A stretch of 64,000 nucleotides of DNA from Phycisphaerae bacterium (GTDB lineage Bacteria > Planctomycetota > Phycisphaerae > Phycisphaerales > UBA1924): positions 436,001-500,000 of the forward strand of contig JAUIES010000002.1 in assembly GCA_030429705.1 (NCBI GenBank), given 5' to 3'. The position numbers were made by a program, and so were the translations under genes. Below are positions 8,787-17,485 of the stretch, piece after piece; the first letter of the stretch is position 1, and each line of letters starts with the position of its first letter. A model generated the notes under the pieces. It worked only from the letters and a program-made list of their open reading frames with translations, ran no database searches and was not told the origin of the DNA.

Positions 8787-9932
8787 CTACTCTTCTGCTG
8801 TTCGGTCGTGTGGTGTGTGGTGTCGTGTGGTCTGCTGTCGGGTTTGTTCGCCTGAAGCCGATGATTCGCAACGGTCAAGACCAAGTGCGTCCCTCGCTGC
8901 TTGACGCACCATATCCGTCTCGCTTTCATCGGCCGCCAGGCTCGTCAGTCTATCACGAAGCGCCGGCGATGCATGGTGTTTCAGGTCATGACCCGCAGCG
9001 ATCACGGCATTTCTCTTCATCATACCCAGTTTCGCACGCTTCATGGATGAACCAGTAAACGCCTCTCGCCGATCGTTTTCTGACCAGCCCAGCACCTCGA
9101 GTAGGTCAAAACTATGCACCGACGATTCGTACGCCGGATATGGCTCGACTCTTGAACTCGTCATGCGCGCCGAGTTATGTGGGCAAACTTCCTGGCAGAT
9201 ATCGCAGCCAAAAATCCAATCGCCCATCGGTTCATGAAACGCAGAATCAATCGCCTCTCGATGTTCGATCGACAGGTAACTGATACATCGATTGGCATCG
9301 ACCCGGTAAGGCGTAATCGCTTGCGTCGGGCACGCATCGATGCATCGGGTACATGTCCCGCAATGGTCCGTGCTCACTGCCTGATCATCTGGAACGGGCA
9401 ACTCGAGTGTGGTCACGATCCCGCCGAGGAGGAACCAACTACCCAGCGTTGGATTGATCGTGAGGGTGTGTTTGCCCTGCCACCCGATGCCACACCGGGC
9501 TGCGAGTTCACGCTCCATCACAGGAGCGGTATCGACAAACGCACGAAACGCTGCATCTGGGTGAGCCGACGCAAGTTCGTCGCACAGTTGGTGTAATCGC
9601 TTTTTGATAATCTTGTGGTAGTCTCGCCCTTGAGCGTAACGGGCGATGCGACCATGCCCGACAGCAATATCCCGAGTATCGCCGCGATTCGCGTACAGAT
9701 CGGCGACCATGATCACCGACTTCGCACCCTCGAGCATTGTTCTAATATCCGTCCGGACATCGACGCGCTCCGCCATCCATTTCATCGACGCATGCGCACC
9801 GCTCGCAAGCCACGCTTTGAGTTGCTCGCTCTGCTCACTGGGAAGCGCTGGGCATACACCAGCCGAAGCGAAGCCAAGTTGTCGGCACCGATCCAAAACC
9901 CAAGTCGTTCGTTGTAGAGCAGATCGCGTCAC
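8787..9932 (-). CDS. queG: Epoxyqueuosine reductase
   Basis: A 381-residue cobalamin and 4Fe-4S enzyme for the last step of tRNA queuosine synthesis. Two ferredoxin-type clusters are seen in [12 protein letters not shown] and [11 protein letters not shown], with [11 protein letters not shown] between them. The catalytic region has [13 protein letters not shown] and [19 protein letters not shown]-like C-terminal part follows, ending in a low-complexity tail ([20 protein letters not shown]) that may be an extended read-through of the ancestral end. The start is GTG 9932, one base after the stop of the upstream gene; the ATG formed at the junction runs into TGA at once. Its linkage with tryptophan catabolism looks like co-transcription, not shared function. 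Confidence 0.95.
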   Translation of the reverse strand: MTRSALQRTTWVLDRCRQLGFASAGVCPALPSEQSEQLKAWLASGAHASMKWMAERVDVRTDIRTMLEGAKSVIMVADLYANRGDTRDIAVGHGRIARYAQGRDYHKIIKKRLHQLCDELASAHPDAAFRAFVDTAPVMERELAARCGIGWQGKHTLTINPTLGSWFLLGGIVTTLELPVPDDQAVSTDHCGTCTRCIDACPTQAITPYRVDANRCISYLSIEHREAIDSAFHEPMGDWIFGCDICQEVCPHNSARMTSSRVEPYPAYESSVHSFDLLEVLGWSENDRREAFTGSSMKRAKLGMMKRNAVIAAGHDLKHHASPALRDRLTSLAADESETDMVRQAARDALGLDRCESSASGEQTRQQTTRHHTPHDRTAEE

Positions 9933-9933
9933 A

Positions 9934-10791
9934 TCAGGCAGTAACAGGTTCGCGCGATGGGCTCTTCGCCTCCGCTCGCCAATTGAAGAATCGCCGGACC
10001 ATCTCGGGCATGACTTCTTCGGCCGATGCGAGGTCTTTCAGCCAGATTCGATCCCATTCGAGCACAACCCAACCTTGATAGTCCGCTCGCTCAAGTTCAG
10101 AAACTGTTTCCTGGCATCGCATCTCGCCATCACCAATCATGACTGCACTCGTACCCTGGAAGTCCTTCAACTTGACAGACTCCAGTGAATTGCGCAGCGT
10201 GCGAATGCCACTGATCGGGTCTTCGCCGACTGCTTGCGCAACCGCCGGGTTGTATGCGGATGCAACCAGCGGACTACCAACGCGATCGATGATCTCACCA
10301 ATGTCTTCAGCCGTCGCGAACGATCCGCCATTTTCAAGAAGCAATCGCACACCCGTGTTGCGCGCACACGCCGCTGCGAGTGCAAGCCGCTCGACGATGC
10401 GACGCATACCGGATCGCCTCGATTCTTTACCCTGCATCTCGAAGGCAAACACACGCACAAATGGGCACTCGAACGCTGCGGCAATCTCAATCATGCGCCG
10501 CGTTGCCCGTACAGACAGGTCGGTCTCAGAAATCACACGCCCGACGACGTGCGGAAAGATCGGTGCGTCGTACCGAATCGAAGTCGCCAGTCCAGCCAGT
10601 TCGAGACCAGCATCTGCGACTTGCAGTTTCGTTTTCGCAAAAGACGACAGGCATGGATCGGCAGCAAACTGGGCGGTGTCGTCACCGAATGTCCGCAACT
10701 CGATGCCATTGACATCGAGTGTGCGCACAAAATCAATCGCGTCGGTGAGCGTGCGGTCGGGAAACGCGACAGTGCTGATCGCGGGCTTCAT
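9934..10791 (-). CDS. TIM-barrel sugar phosphate isomerase/epimerase family protein
   Basis: A 285-residue xylose-isomerase-like TIM barrel protein. Typical pieces are NGIELRTFGDD, CPFVRVFAFEMQ, VRLLLENGGSFAT (metal-binding Glu in LLEN), ESVKLKDFQG and WVVLEWDRIW. Members isomerise or epimerise sugars or inositols; the substrate cannot be read from sequence. ATG 10791 has GGAGA about 9 nt upstream; ATG 10806 is in frame with a poorer site. It is the first gene of a run that continues into queG, kynA and kynU. Confidence 0.85.
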   Translation of the reverse strand: MKPAISTVAFPDRTLTDAIDFVRTLDVNGIELRTFGDDTAQFAADPCLSSFAKTKLQVADAGLELAGLATSIRYDAPIFPHVVGRVISETDLSVRATRRMIEIAAAFECPFVRVFAFEMQGKESRRSGMRRIVERLALAAACARNTGVRLLLENGGSFATAEDIGEIIDRVGSPLVASAYNPAVAQAVGEDPISGIRTLRNSLESVKLKDFQGTSAVMIGDGEMRCQETVSELERADYQGWVVLEWDRIWLKDLASAEEVMPEMVRRFFNWRAEAKSPSREPVTA

Positions 10792-10836
10792 AAGGCTGGT
10801 CTCCATTGTCAGCAATTGATGATTCTGGACGGCATG

Positions 10837-10864
10837 ATAGTAGGACAGACACCGCGAACAGCAA
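10837..10864 (-). promoter_or_regulatory. Candidate promoter for the isomerase-queG-kynA-kynU run
   Basis: On the minus strand TTGCTG (10864-10859), 16 nt, TACTAT (10842-10837). It would give a leader of about 40 nt to ATG 10791. Confidence 0.4.
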
Positions 10865-11085
10865 CGACCTGTCAGGTCAGCGTCTGTGCAAGGTCCGATC
10901 TTCGGTCGTTTCATCGACCAGAGCGAGAGATTGTGCGGAAAAAACCGGAGATGAGGCTGCAAACCTCGGCAGAGGCGTGCTGTCGCATGGACACAAGCCG
11001 GTTCGATTGGCATGGTTTGGATAGCAACTTCTGTTGTTCGCAGTTGGGTCCCGTTCAGTGTTTCTGGCGAATGAAAGGCCACCCA

Positions 11086-11328
11086 ATGCGTACCAACCAA
11101 CCCACACGCCGAACGACCATACACACCGTGGCCATCGTCACCGTGATGATCACTTCGTCGCACCTGGCCGGGTGTACAGCAAACACGACCAAACGCGACT
11201 TCTATGCGATGCGCAGCGTCCGCCTCGGCGCTGCTGCAGGCGATGCCACGGTCATCGTGCGCGCCAAGCAGGATGATCTGCTGACACGCGAGCGACGAGC
11301 TCTGGCTCTCGGAACGGCACAGAAGTAG
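11086..11328 (+). CDS. Small predicted lipoprotein
   Basis: An 80-residue protein. It has a basic N-terminus (TNQPTRRTT), a hydrophobic stretch (VAIVTVMITSS) and a lipobox HLAGC, so Cys29 is the likely lipidated residue. The mature part is only about 50 residues and has no recognisable domain. ATG 11086 has AAAGG 7 nt upstream; ATG 11071 is in frame as an alternative. It lies 66 nt before the DUF2207 gene. Function unknown; reality rests on the lipobox and ribosome site. Confidence 0.6.
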   Translation: MRTNQPTRRTTIHTVAIVTVMITSSHLAGCTANTTKRDFYAMRSVRLGAAAGDATVIVRAKQDDLLTRERRALALGTAQK

Positions 11329-11394
11329 CAGCCGCAGGAGTCGATCGTGATCAAAACCATGCGACCGATGGAATGATTCGATACTATTTGCTCC

Positions 11395-13326
11395 ATGACG
11401 ACTCGCAAGATTCTGCACCTCGCCGTATTGGTCTGCTCCACAGTTTTAGGCCAGATCGCGACTGCTCAGACCGAACGCATCACACGATTTGAGAGCGAGA
11501 TCGAAGTTCGAGCCGACCGCTCACTGCGCGTGACCGAAACAATCGCGCTCACCGCAGATGGCCAGAAGATCAAACACGGCATTTACCGCGATCTTCCGCT
11601 CATCTACGAGGGGCCCTGGCTGGTTCGTGTTGAAGTGCCGTTTGAAGTCAAACAGGTTCTGCTCGACGGTGCCCCCGCTCCCTTTGTGATCGAGCACCTC
11701 GACCGAGGTGTACGCATTCGTGTCGGTGACGCCGACCGATTCGTGTCGAAGGGCGAGCACACCTACACCATCCAGTACGAGATCGGCGAGCAACTCGGTT
11801 TCTTTGATGACCACGACGAGTTGTATTGGCATGTCACCGGTAACGACTGGGGCTTTCCTATCGATGCCATCGTCGCCCGCGTCTCTCTGCCCGCTGGCAT
11901 CGTTCCCGAGAGCACCAAGTTGCAGGCGTATACCGGGCCGAAGGGATCGAAGGCACAAGACTACACCACAGCCGTCGATGAGACCGGACAGATTGTTTTC
12001 GAATCAACGACACCCCAATCGCCCGGCGGCAATATGAGCATCGTCGTCGGTTGGCAAAGGGGCATCATCGATCCGCCGACAACCATGCAGAAAATCAGCA
12101 GCGTGGCTCGAGGCAACGCGTTCGGCATCGTGGCAATCATCGGGTTCATCGGCTTGTGGGCGTACTTTCACATCCAGTGGGTGCGTGTCGGACGCGATCC
12201 ACCCAAAGGTGTAATTCAACCCCGAAGCACGCCGCCCGATGGCATGTCGCCCGCGGCTTGCCGATACCTCGAACGCATGGGGTATGACAAGACCTGCTTC
12301 TCGGCTGCGATCTTCAATCTTGCTGTCGGAGGCATCGTGTCCATCGATGCCGATAAGGGTCTTTTCGGAAAGAGTTCCTTTACGCTCCATCGTTCAGGCG
12401 AGACTGACAGCGCGTCGTATCAGGATGAACGCGTCGCTGCCAACAAACTGCTTTCTAAAGAATCGGCCATTGAGCTCGAGCAGGCCAACCATGCCCAAAT
12501 CAGCGCGGCACTCTCATCGCACGAAGATGCCTTGAAGTCACAACTCAAACATCTGTTTTCAAAGAACCGAAAGGAATGGGCCCTCGGTTTGATCGTGATT
12601 CTGATCACAGGAATCGTCGGCATTTTCTTCTTGCCCGGCCACGCCATTCCCGTGTTCCTGTTTCTCAGTCTGTGGCTTTCGGTCTGGTCGGCGTTTCTTT
12701 CCGTCCTGCTGTTCGCAGTCTTCAAAACATGGCGTGGTGCGATCGGTAAACCGAGCCAGATCATTCCCGCCATTTTTCTCTCCGCATTCGCTATTCCCTT
12801 CTGTATCGCTGAAGGTGCAGCAGCCTGGTTTCTGGCATCATCGACGAGTGTCCTGCTCATACCGGTGCTCGTCATGACCGGCGTGCTCGTTGCCGTCTAT
12901 GCCCATCTGCTCAAGGCCCCCACCCATGAAGGGCGACGAATCCTCGACCACATTGAAGGCATGCGACAGTTCTTTCAGCGTGATGCAGCGGCATCTGGGG
13001 TGATCGATTCTGAAGCGTTCGAGCACCTGTTGCCATACGCCGTGGCTCTGGACTGCGACCGCGAATGGAGTGCCTACTTTGAATCTCTGCTTCCGTCTGA
13101 TGCGCAGCCGGACAACAACGACGCTGCTCATCCGCACTACTTTCCGCTGTGGTATCACGGCGTATCTGACGGCTTTCAGGTTTCACAGTTTTCCAATGCC
13201 TTGGGTTCATCCATGACATCGGCACTGTCGACTTCCTCATCCGCTCCTGGATCATCCAGCGGGTTCAGCGGAGGTTCTTCCGGTGGCGGAGGAGGCGGAG
13301 GCGGTGGTGGCGGCGGCGGATGGTGA
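11395..13326 (+). CDS. DUF2207 family membrane protein
   Basis: A 643-residue predicted membrane protein. A signal peptide ends near ATAQ (about residue 24). The extracytoplasmic domain (VRADRSLRVTETIALTADG, IKHGIYRDLPL, ELYWHVTGNDWGFPIDA) is the DUF2207 signature. Transmembrane helices lie around 245-262, 397-418, 420-445 and 460-485. The C-terminus is a Ser/Gly tail ending in a run of Gly and a Trp, normal for this family and not a sequencing fault. The role of the family is unknown. There is no Shine-Dalgarno; TACTAT ends 7 nt before ATG 11395, so the mRNA may be leaderless. Confidence 0.9.
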   Translation: MTTRKILHLAVLVCSTVLGQIATAQTERITRFESEIEVRADRSLRVTETIALTADGQKIKHGIYRDLPLIYEGPWLVRVEVPFEVKQVLLDGAPAPFVIEHLDRGVRIRVGDADRFVSKGEHTYTIQYEIGEQLGFFDDHDELYWHVTGNDWGFPIDAIVARVSLPAGIVPESTKLQAYTGPKGSKAQDYTTAVDETGQIVFESTTPQSPGGNMSIVVGWQRGIIDPPTTMQKISSVARGNAFGIVAIIGFIGLWAYFHIQWVRVGRDPPKGVIQPRSTPPDGMSPAACRYLERMGYDKTCFSAAIFNLAVGGIVSIDADKGLFGKSSFTLHRSGETDSASYQDERVAANKLLSKESAIELEQANHAQISAALSSHEDALKSQLKHLFSKNRKEWALGLIVILITGIVGIFFLPGHAIPVFLFLSLWLSVWSAFLSVLLFAVFKTWRGAIGKPSQIIPAIFLSAFAIPFCIAEGAAAWFLASSTSVLLIPVLVMTGVLVAVYAHLLKAPTHEGRRILDHIEGMRQFFQRDAAASGVIDSEAFEHLLPYAVALDCDREWSAYFESLLPSDAQPDNNDAAHPHYFPLWYHGVSDGFQVSQFSNALGSSMTSALSTSSSAPGSSSGFSGGSSGGGGGGGGGGGGGW

Positions 13327-13426
13327 CCCATATTTTCTGACTTCAACTGTTCCTTTTTGTCAGGACGCTGCGACTGCACGCGGCTCTTCCACACAGACCG
13401 TAATTTCTGTGCAGAAGGAGAACAGC

Positions 13427-13759
13427 ATGATCTCGCAAAAAACGACCCGCGTCATTGGTCTCACTCTTGTCGGCGCCTGCGGGGTCGGCATCTTGGCTGC
13501 CTGGGCTGCTCAGCCGCCCATCATCCCCGTCTGGGAGCACGGCGAACTACGGGTTGCACAAACGGGTGTCCATGTCCGGTTCACACGCGCCGACGGCTCA
13601 GAAGTCTTGTATCCGCCTGATGAAATCTGCCGTTCGGCAGTTCGATCGAAACTGTATTATCTTGACGGGCTCACCGCAGCCGGCTGGGAACTGCTAGAGG
13701 TTGATCAGAGTGAACAGGACTGGGTCTTCCTGATGCGCCGGGCTCACCACCTGCCATAA
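13427..13759 (+). CDS. Small membrane-anchored or secreted protein of unknown function
   Basis: A 110-residue protein. Residues 9-28 (VIGLTLVGACGVGILAAWAA) are a signal or anchor helix. The rest has a DUF4177-like pattern (KLYYLDGLTAAGWELLEVDQ, WVFLMRRA), recalling the GWELV motif of the protein at 3935-4252. AAGGAG (13415-13420) sits 6 nt before the start. It lies 100 nt after the DUF2207 gene. Confidence 0.75.
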   Translation: MISQKTTRVIGLTLVGACGVGILAAWAAQPPIIPVWEHGELRVAQTGVHVRFTRADGSEVLYPPDEICRSAVRSKLYYLDGLTAAGWELLEVDQSEQDWVFLMRRAHHLP

Positions 13760-13862
13760 GCGGAAGACCGGCAACTTTCACAGACCGTTCAAGAGCCAGG
13801 CGACTACCCTTGGGTCCATGCGTGGTTGTGTCACGCAGGATAACCCCGAGTGAGAATCGCCC

Positions 13863-15578
13863 ATGACGAGCCCCCTGGCCTCCTTCACAACTGAGTTTCT
13901 TTCGACAGAATCAACGATTCGCGCGGGTGGCGGAGCCAAGGCCATCGAACGCCAGCATAAGAAAAGCAGGCTGACCGCTCGCGAGCGCGTCGCGCTGCTG
14001 ATCGATCCGAGCGCAAGTACCAACAACGACTTCGACCCCCACAGCGACCCCATCGCCGGGTTTCAGGAACTCGGGCTTTGGGACGCGCACAACATGTACC
14101 TTGAGCACGGCGGAGCGCCGGCAGCGGGCGTGGTGACCGGGATCGGTCAGATCCATGGCCAACGACACATGATCATCGCCAACGATGCCACCGTCAAAGC
14201 CGGTGCGTTTTTTCCCATGACCTGCAAGAAGATCATTCGCGCTCAGCACATGGCGCGGATGGCGCGGCTCCCATTGATCTATCTCGTTGATTCGGCAGGC
14301 GTGTTTCTGCCGCTACAGGAAGATGTCTTCCCCGACACCGATGACTTTGGTCGCATCTTTTATCTCAACAGCGTGCTCAGCGCCGAAGGCGTGCCACAGA
14401 TCGCAGCCATCATGGGTTTCTGCGTCGCGGGAGGAGGCTACCTGCCGGTGTTGTGCGACACACTTCTCATGACGGAGGGGAGTGGCTTGTACCTTGCCGG
14501 CCCAGCACTCGTCAAGGCGGCAATCGGGCAGGATGTCGATGATGAAGAACTTGGCGGCGCCCAAATGCACGCTGCCATCTCCGGCACAATCGACTTCCGC
14601 GAGCCGGACGATGAATCGTGTATCCGTCGGATCCGCGAACTCGTCAGCAAGCGACATCAGGATTGGGACCTGGCAACCCGGGAACCGAAATCGCTGCCTC
14701 GCCCAATGACGGCTGGCGGAGAGATCTACAAACTCTTCAAGTCTGAAGCCGGTCAACAGTACGATGTTCTCGATCTGATTGCGTGCATTGTGGATTCGCG
14801 AGCCGAAGCAGACAACGACGGCCGCGAAACACTCGCACCAGATTTTGACGAATACAAAGCCGAATACGGACGAAGTCTCGTGTGTGGCTATGCGAGGCTG
14901 GGTGGTCGTCCTGTCGGGATCGTCGCCAACCAGGGCAAACTGACCGAGCAGGTCGAAGCGGGCGGTAAAGCCGGGCCGCACAAGTCAACGAACATGCCGC
15001 GCGTGATCTATGACGAATCGGCGGAGAAGGCGGCTCGATTCATCATGGACTGCAACCAACGCAAGATCCCATTGGTGTTTCTGCACGACACGACCGGGTT
15101 CATGGTCGGGCGAGACAGCGAACAAGCGGGCATCATCCGGGCGGGCGCGAAAATGGTCAATGCCATGTGCAACTCCATCGTGCCAAAAATCGTTCTCATC
15201 ATGGGCGGGAGTTATGGCGCAGGCAACTACGCCATGTGCGGGCGGGCGTTCGAGCCGTTCATTTCGCTCGCGTGGCCGGGCTCAAAGTGTGCCGTCATGG
15301 GTGCAGCCCAGGCAACGGGAGTCCTCGCCATGATCGAAGAACGCAGCCGCCAACGAAAGGGCGAAGAGATCGACCCTGAGACACGCGAATCAATCCTCGA
15401 TGCGGTGCGAGCAAGTTACAACGAGCAGCAGGACATTCGCCACGCGGCTTCTCGCGGCTGGATCGATCGGATCATCGACCCCGCCGAGACGCGCGACGAG
15501 TTGATCAATGCCGTCGAAGCCGCGATGCAAGGGTGGGATGTCACGAGGCCGTTCCGGACGGGCGTGTTGCAGGTGTAG
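13863..15578 (+). CDS. Acyl-CoA carboxylase carboxyltransferase (beta) subunit
   Basis: A 571-residue carboxyltransferase that moves CO2 from carboxybiotin to an acyl-CoA. Both crotonase-like halves are present: the N half with VVTGIGQIHGQRHMIIAND and VDSAGVFLPLQ, the C half with LVFLHDTTGFMVGRDSEQ and LIMGGSYGAGNYAMCGRAFE. The oxyanion-hole glycines (FCVAGGGYLPV, GGSYGAGNYAM) are seen. The GRAFEP and KSTNMPRV parts are closest to methylcrotonyl-CoA or geranyl-CoA carboxylase beta chains; propionyl-CoA carboxylase is the alternative. No biotin carboxylase subunit is in the window. ATG 13863 has no strong ribosome site. Confidence 0.9.
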   Translation: MTSPLASFTTEFLSTESTIRAGGGAKAIERQHKKSRLTARERVALLIDPSASTNNDFDPHSDPIAGFQELGLWDAHNMYLEHGGAPAAGVVTGIGQIHGQRHMIIANDATVKAGAFFPMTCKKIIRAQHMARMARLPLIYLVDSAGVFLPLQEDVFPDTDDFGRIFYLNSVLSAEGVPQIAAIMGFCVAGGGYLPVLCDTLLMTEGSGLYLAGPALVKAAIGQDVDDEELGGAQMHAAISGTIDFREPDDESCIRRIRELVSKRHQDWDLATREPKSLPRPMTAGGEIYKLFKSEAGQQYDVLDLIACIVDSRAEADNDGRETLAPDFDEYKAEYGRSLVCGYARLGGRPVGIVANQGKLTEQVEAGGKAGPHKSTNMPRVIYDESAEKAARFIMDCNQRKIPLVFLHDTTGFMVGRDSEQAGIIRAGAKMVNAMCNSIVPKIVLIMGGSYGAGNYAMCGRAFEPFISLAWPGSKCAVMGAAQATGVLAMIEERSRQRKGEEIDPETRESILDAVRASYNEQQDIRHAASRGWIDRIIDPAETRDELINAVEAAMQGWDVTRPFRTGVLQV

Positions 15579-15637
15579 CAAGTCAGCCCGGTCAGGCAAG
15601 CTGCATGTGATTCATGAAAATCTTGATCAGGAAGCAT

Positions 15638-15666
15638 TTGACCGAACAACGATGGGACTATATACT
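15638..15666 (+). promoter_or_regulatory. Sigma-70 promoter of arsM
   Basis: TTGACC (15638-15643), a 17-nt spacer and TATACT (15661-15666). Both boxes match the consensus at five positions or nearly so, and the start of transcription would fall within the palindrome at 15661-15686. Confidence 0.7.
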
Positions 15667-15686
15667 TGCATGTTCGTGCAAACATA
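15661..15686 (+). promoter_or_regulatory. Imperfect palindrome overlapping the arsM -10 box (candidate repressor operator)
   Basis: Arms TATACTTGCA (15661-15670) and TGCAAACATA (15677-15686) pair at 8 of 10 positions around a 6-nt spacer. It covers the -10 box and the likely transcription start, the place for a repressor. An ArsR-type metalloregulator is a natural guess because the gene handles arsenic, but no arsR is in the window. Confidence 0.55.
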
Positions 15687-15716
15687 CTATCTTTCATCAA
15701 AGAAAGGCATTCAACG

Positions 15717-16685
15717 ATGACAACCAATACGAACCGCCCGTGTGGCTGTGACGAAAACTGCTGTGAAGCGAGCGACCTGAATCATGCCTCGCCGGCCACC
15801 ACCGATGCGCTCGTGCGAGACACCGTACGCACAGGCTACGCTGCAATTGCTCGCACAGGCCAATGGTCATCGGTCAAAGGAGCCGCAGCCCAGTCCGGCT
15901 GCTGCAGCGGCGATCAGTTGGAGAGCGGTGGCGGTTGTTGCGGCCCGACCACGCTGTCCCCGACACAGGTGGCCGAAGCAATCGGCTACGGATCAAGCGA
16001 TCTATCGTCTGTTCCTGAGGGCTCCAACCTTGGACTCTCTTGCGGAAACCCCACCGCGATCGCGGCTCTCAAACCGGGACAGGTCGTCGTCGATCTTGGC
16101 TGCGGTGCCGGGTTCGACTGCTTCGTCGCAGGACCAAAAGTAGGAGAGACCGGCCGTGTAATCGGTGTTGATATGACACCCGACATGCTCATGCGAGCAA
16201 GACAGAACTTGCCGGCGTACGCACGCCATAGCAATCTCGACAATATCGAGTTTCGTCTTGGAGAGATCGAACATCTTCCACTTGCCGATTCTTCGGTCGA
16301 TGTGGTCATATCCAATTGTGTGCTGAACCTGTCCCCGGATAAGCCTCAGGTCTGGCGTGAGATCGCTCGTGTGCTCAAGCCTGGCGGTTGGGTGGCGATA
16401 TCCGACCTCGCCCTGCTCAAGCCGCTCCCCGAAGACATCCTTGCCGATGTCGAAGCGTTGATCGGCTGTGTCGCTGGCGCTGTTCTGATTGACGAAATGC
16501 GCTCGCAGATCGAGGCTGCCGGCCTGACCGAGATCAAACTCGACTCCAAGCCGGAGTACATCGAAGCCATGACCGACTGGCAAGACCCGCTCTATCAAAA
16601 CATTCTGTCGAGACTCCCTGATGGTGCCCAAGCCAGCGACTATCTCACAAGTCTCGATGTCACCGCCAGATTGCCAGCGTCTTGA
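15717..16685 (+). CDS. arsM: Arsenite methyltransferase
   Basis: A 322-residue SAM-dependent methyltransferase that methylates As(III). The SAM site is VVVDLGCGAGFDC (123-135) with GVDMTPDML after it. The three cysteines needed for arsenite binding are present in the right places: C109 (NLGLSCGNP), C201 (ISNCVLNLSPDK) and C251 (LIGCVAGAV), matching Cys72, Cys174 and Cys224 of the algal enzyme. The N-terminal 75 residues add three Cys-Cys pairs (15-16, 62-63, 74-75) that may bind extra arsenic. ATG 15717 has AAAGG 8 nt upstream; the frame is open to 15666. Transcription is probably controlled at the palindrome over its promoter. Confidence 0.93.
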   Translation: MTTNTNRPCGCDENCCEASDLNHASPATTDALVRDTVRTGYAAIARTGQWSSVKGAAAQSGCCSGDQLESGGGCCGPTTLSPTQVAEAIGYGSSDLSSVPEGSNLGLSCGNPTAIAALKPGQVVVDLGCGAGFDCFVAGPKVGETGRVIGVDMTPDMLMRARQNLPAYARHSNLDNIEFRLGEIEHLPLADSSVDVVISNCVLNLSPDKPQVWREIARVLKPGGWVAISDLALLKPLPEDILADVEALIGCVAGAVLIDEMRSQIEAAGLTEIKLDSKPEYIEAMTDWQDPLYQNILSRLPDGAQASDYLTSLDVTARLPAS

Positions 16686-16710
16686 ACAACCAGTTCCAAA
16701 CCGTCGCGCG

Positions 16711-17481
16711 TCAGTCATCACGCGGCTTGAACTTTGGTAGCCACAGATCAGCAATGACAGCCAAGAGTGAAAGCACAACGCCAACTTGATACATGAACCC
16801 CCCCGCGACGATCAGATAGACGCCGGGTTCCCAATACCGCGCTCCGACCCACATCCCGAGATCCATCAGGAGCCCGAGCGCGGTGACGAACGCGATCAGT
16901 CCAATCAATGGCCTTGGCAATCTGGTCCAGGCGAGCAGCAGCACGGTCACAATGGTCAACGATGCCAATCCGAGCGAGTGGGCATGCAACGATTGGTACA
17001 TGACCTTTTCGTTCATCGGATTCACTTTGCGTGAAACGGAAACATCCATCACCTCGTCAAAGTACCGAAGGCTGAGTGATGGATAGGCATCATCACCAGT
17101 CGCATCGGATGAATGGCAACTGATGCAGTTGTCCGCGATGATCGTCTCTGGCGCCATATCACCCAGGTCAAAGTTGTCGTAGTCATCCTTCAGCGTGTCA
17201 CTCTTCAGCCATTCGATCAGCGCTGTTCGACTGGCCTCTTCGAGGTCGGCTGGGTGATTGTCTTCCAACGCCTGCAGCATCGGTGCCCGCGACTGAATGC
17301 CGTGATAGTGCGCACGAATGTCGTCAATCGTGAACCCATCAACCTCGTCGCGGCCGTCATGATGAATCTTCATGAAATAGCCCGACACGCCGCTCCCGGC
17401 AAGAACCGTCAACGCGAGGAGCGTCAGCGCCAAGCGCATCCCGAACCCAAAATCTCTGATTCGCATCTGTTGTGTGCTCAT
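16711..17481 (-). CDS. Membrane protein with monohaem cytochrome c motif
   Basis: A 256-residue membrane protein. A signal-anchor helix (about 16-36) is followed by a periplasmic domain with one haem c site, C119-I-S-C122-H123, then three or four transmembrane helices from about 168 to the C-terminus (LGLASLTIVTVLLLAW, PLIGLIAFVTALGLLMDLGM, VYLIVAGGFMYQVGVVLSLL). It may carry electrons at the inner membrane; a possible Met ligand cannot be assigned. It starts 4 nt after the oxidoreductase at 17486, so it is the last gene of that run. ATG 17466 is an alternative start. Confidence 0.78.
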   Translation of the reverse strand: MSTQQMRIRDFGFGMRLALTLLALTVLAGSGVSGYFMKIHHDGRDEVDGFTIDDIRAHYHGIQSRAPMLQALEDNHPADLEEASRTALIEWLKSDTLKDDYDNFDLGDMAPETIIADNCISCHSSDATGDDAYPSLSLRYFDEVMDVSVSRKVNPMNEKVMYQSLHAHSLGLASLTIVTVLLLAWTRLPRPLIGLIAFVTALGLLMDLGMWVGARYWEPGVYLIVAGGFMYQVGVVLSLLAVIADLWLPKFKPRDD

Positions 17482-17485
17482 GGGT

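Noticed and set aside
8811-8850. Low-complexity ACCACAC-rich stretch considered as a regulatory repeat
   Set aside because: It lies within the queG reading frame and encodes its polar tail.
10234-11085. Upstream part of the frame leading into the small lipoprotein
   Set aside because: It overlaps the isomerase gene on the other strand; the lipobox and ribosome site place the real start at 11086.
13280-13325. GGC/GGA run at the end of the DUF2207 gene considered as a frameshift or sequencing artefact
   Set aside because: Gly-rich tails with a final Trp are normal in this family.
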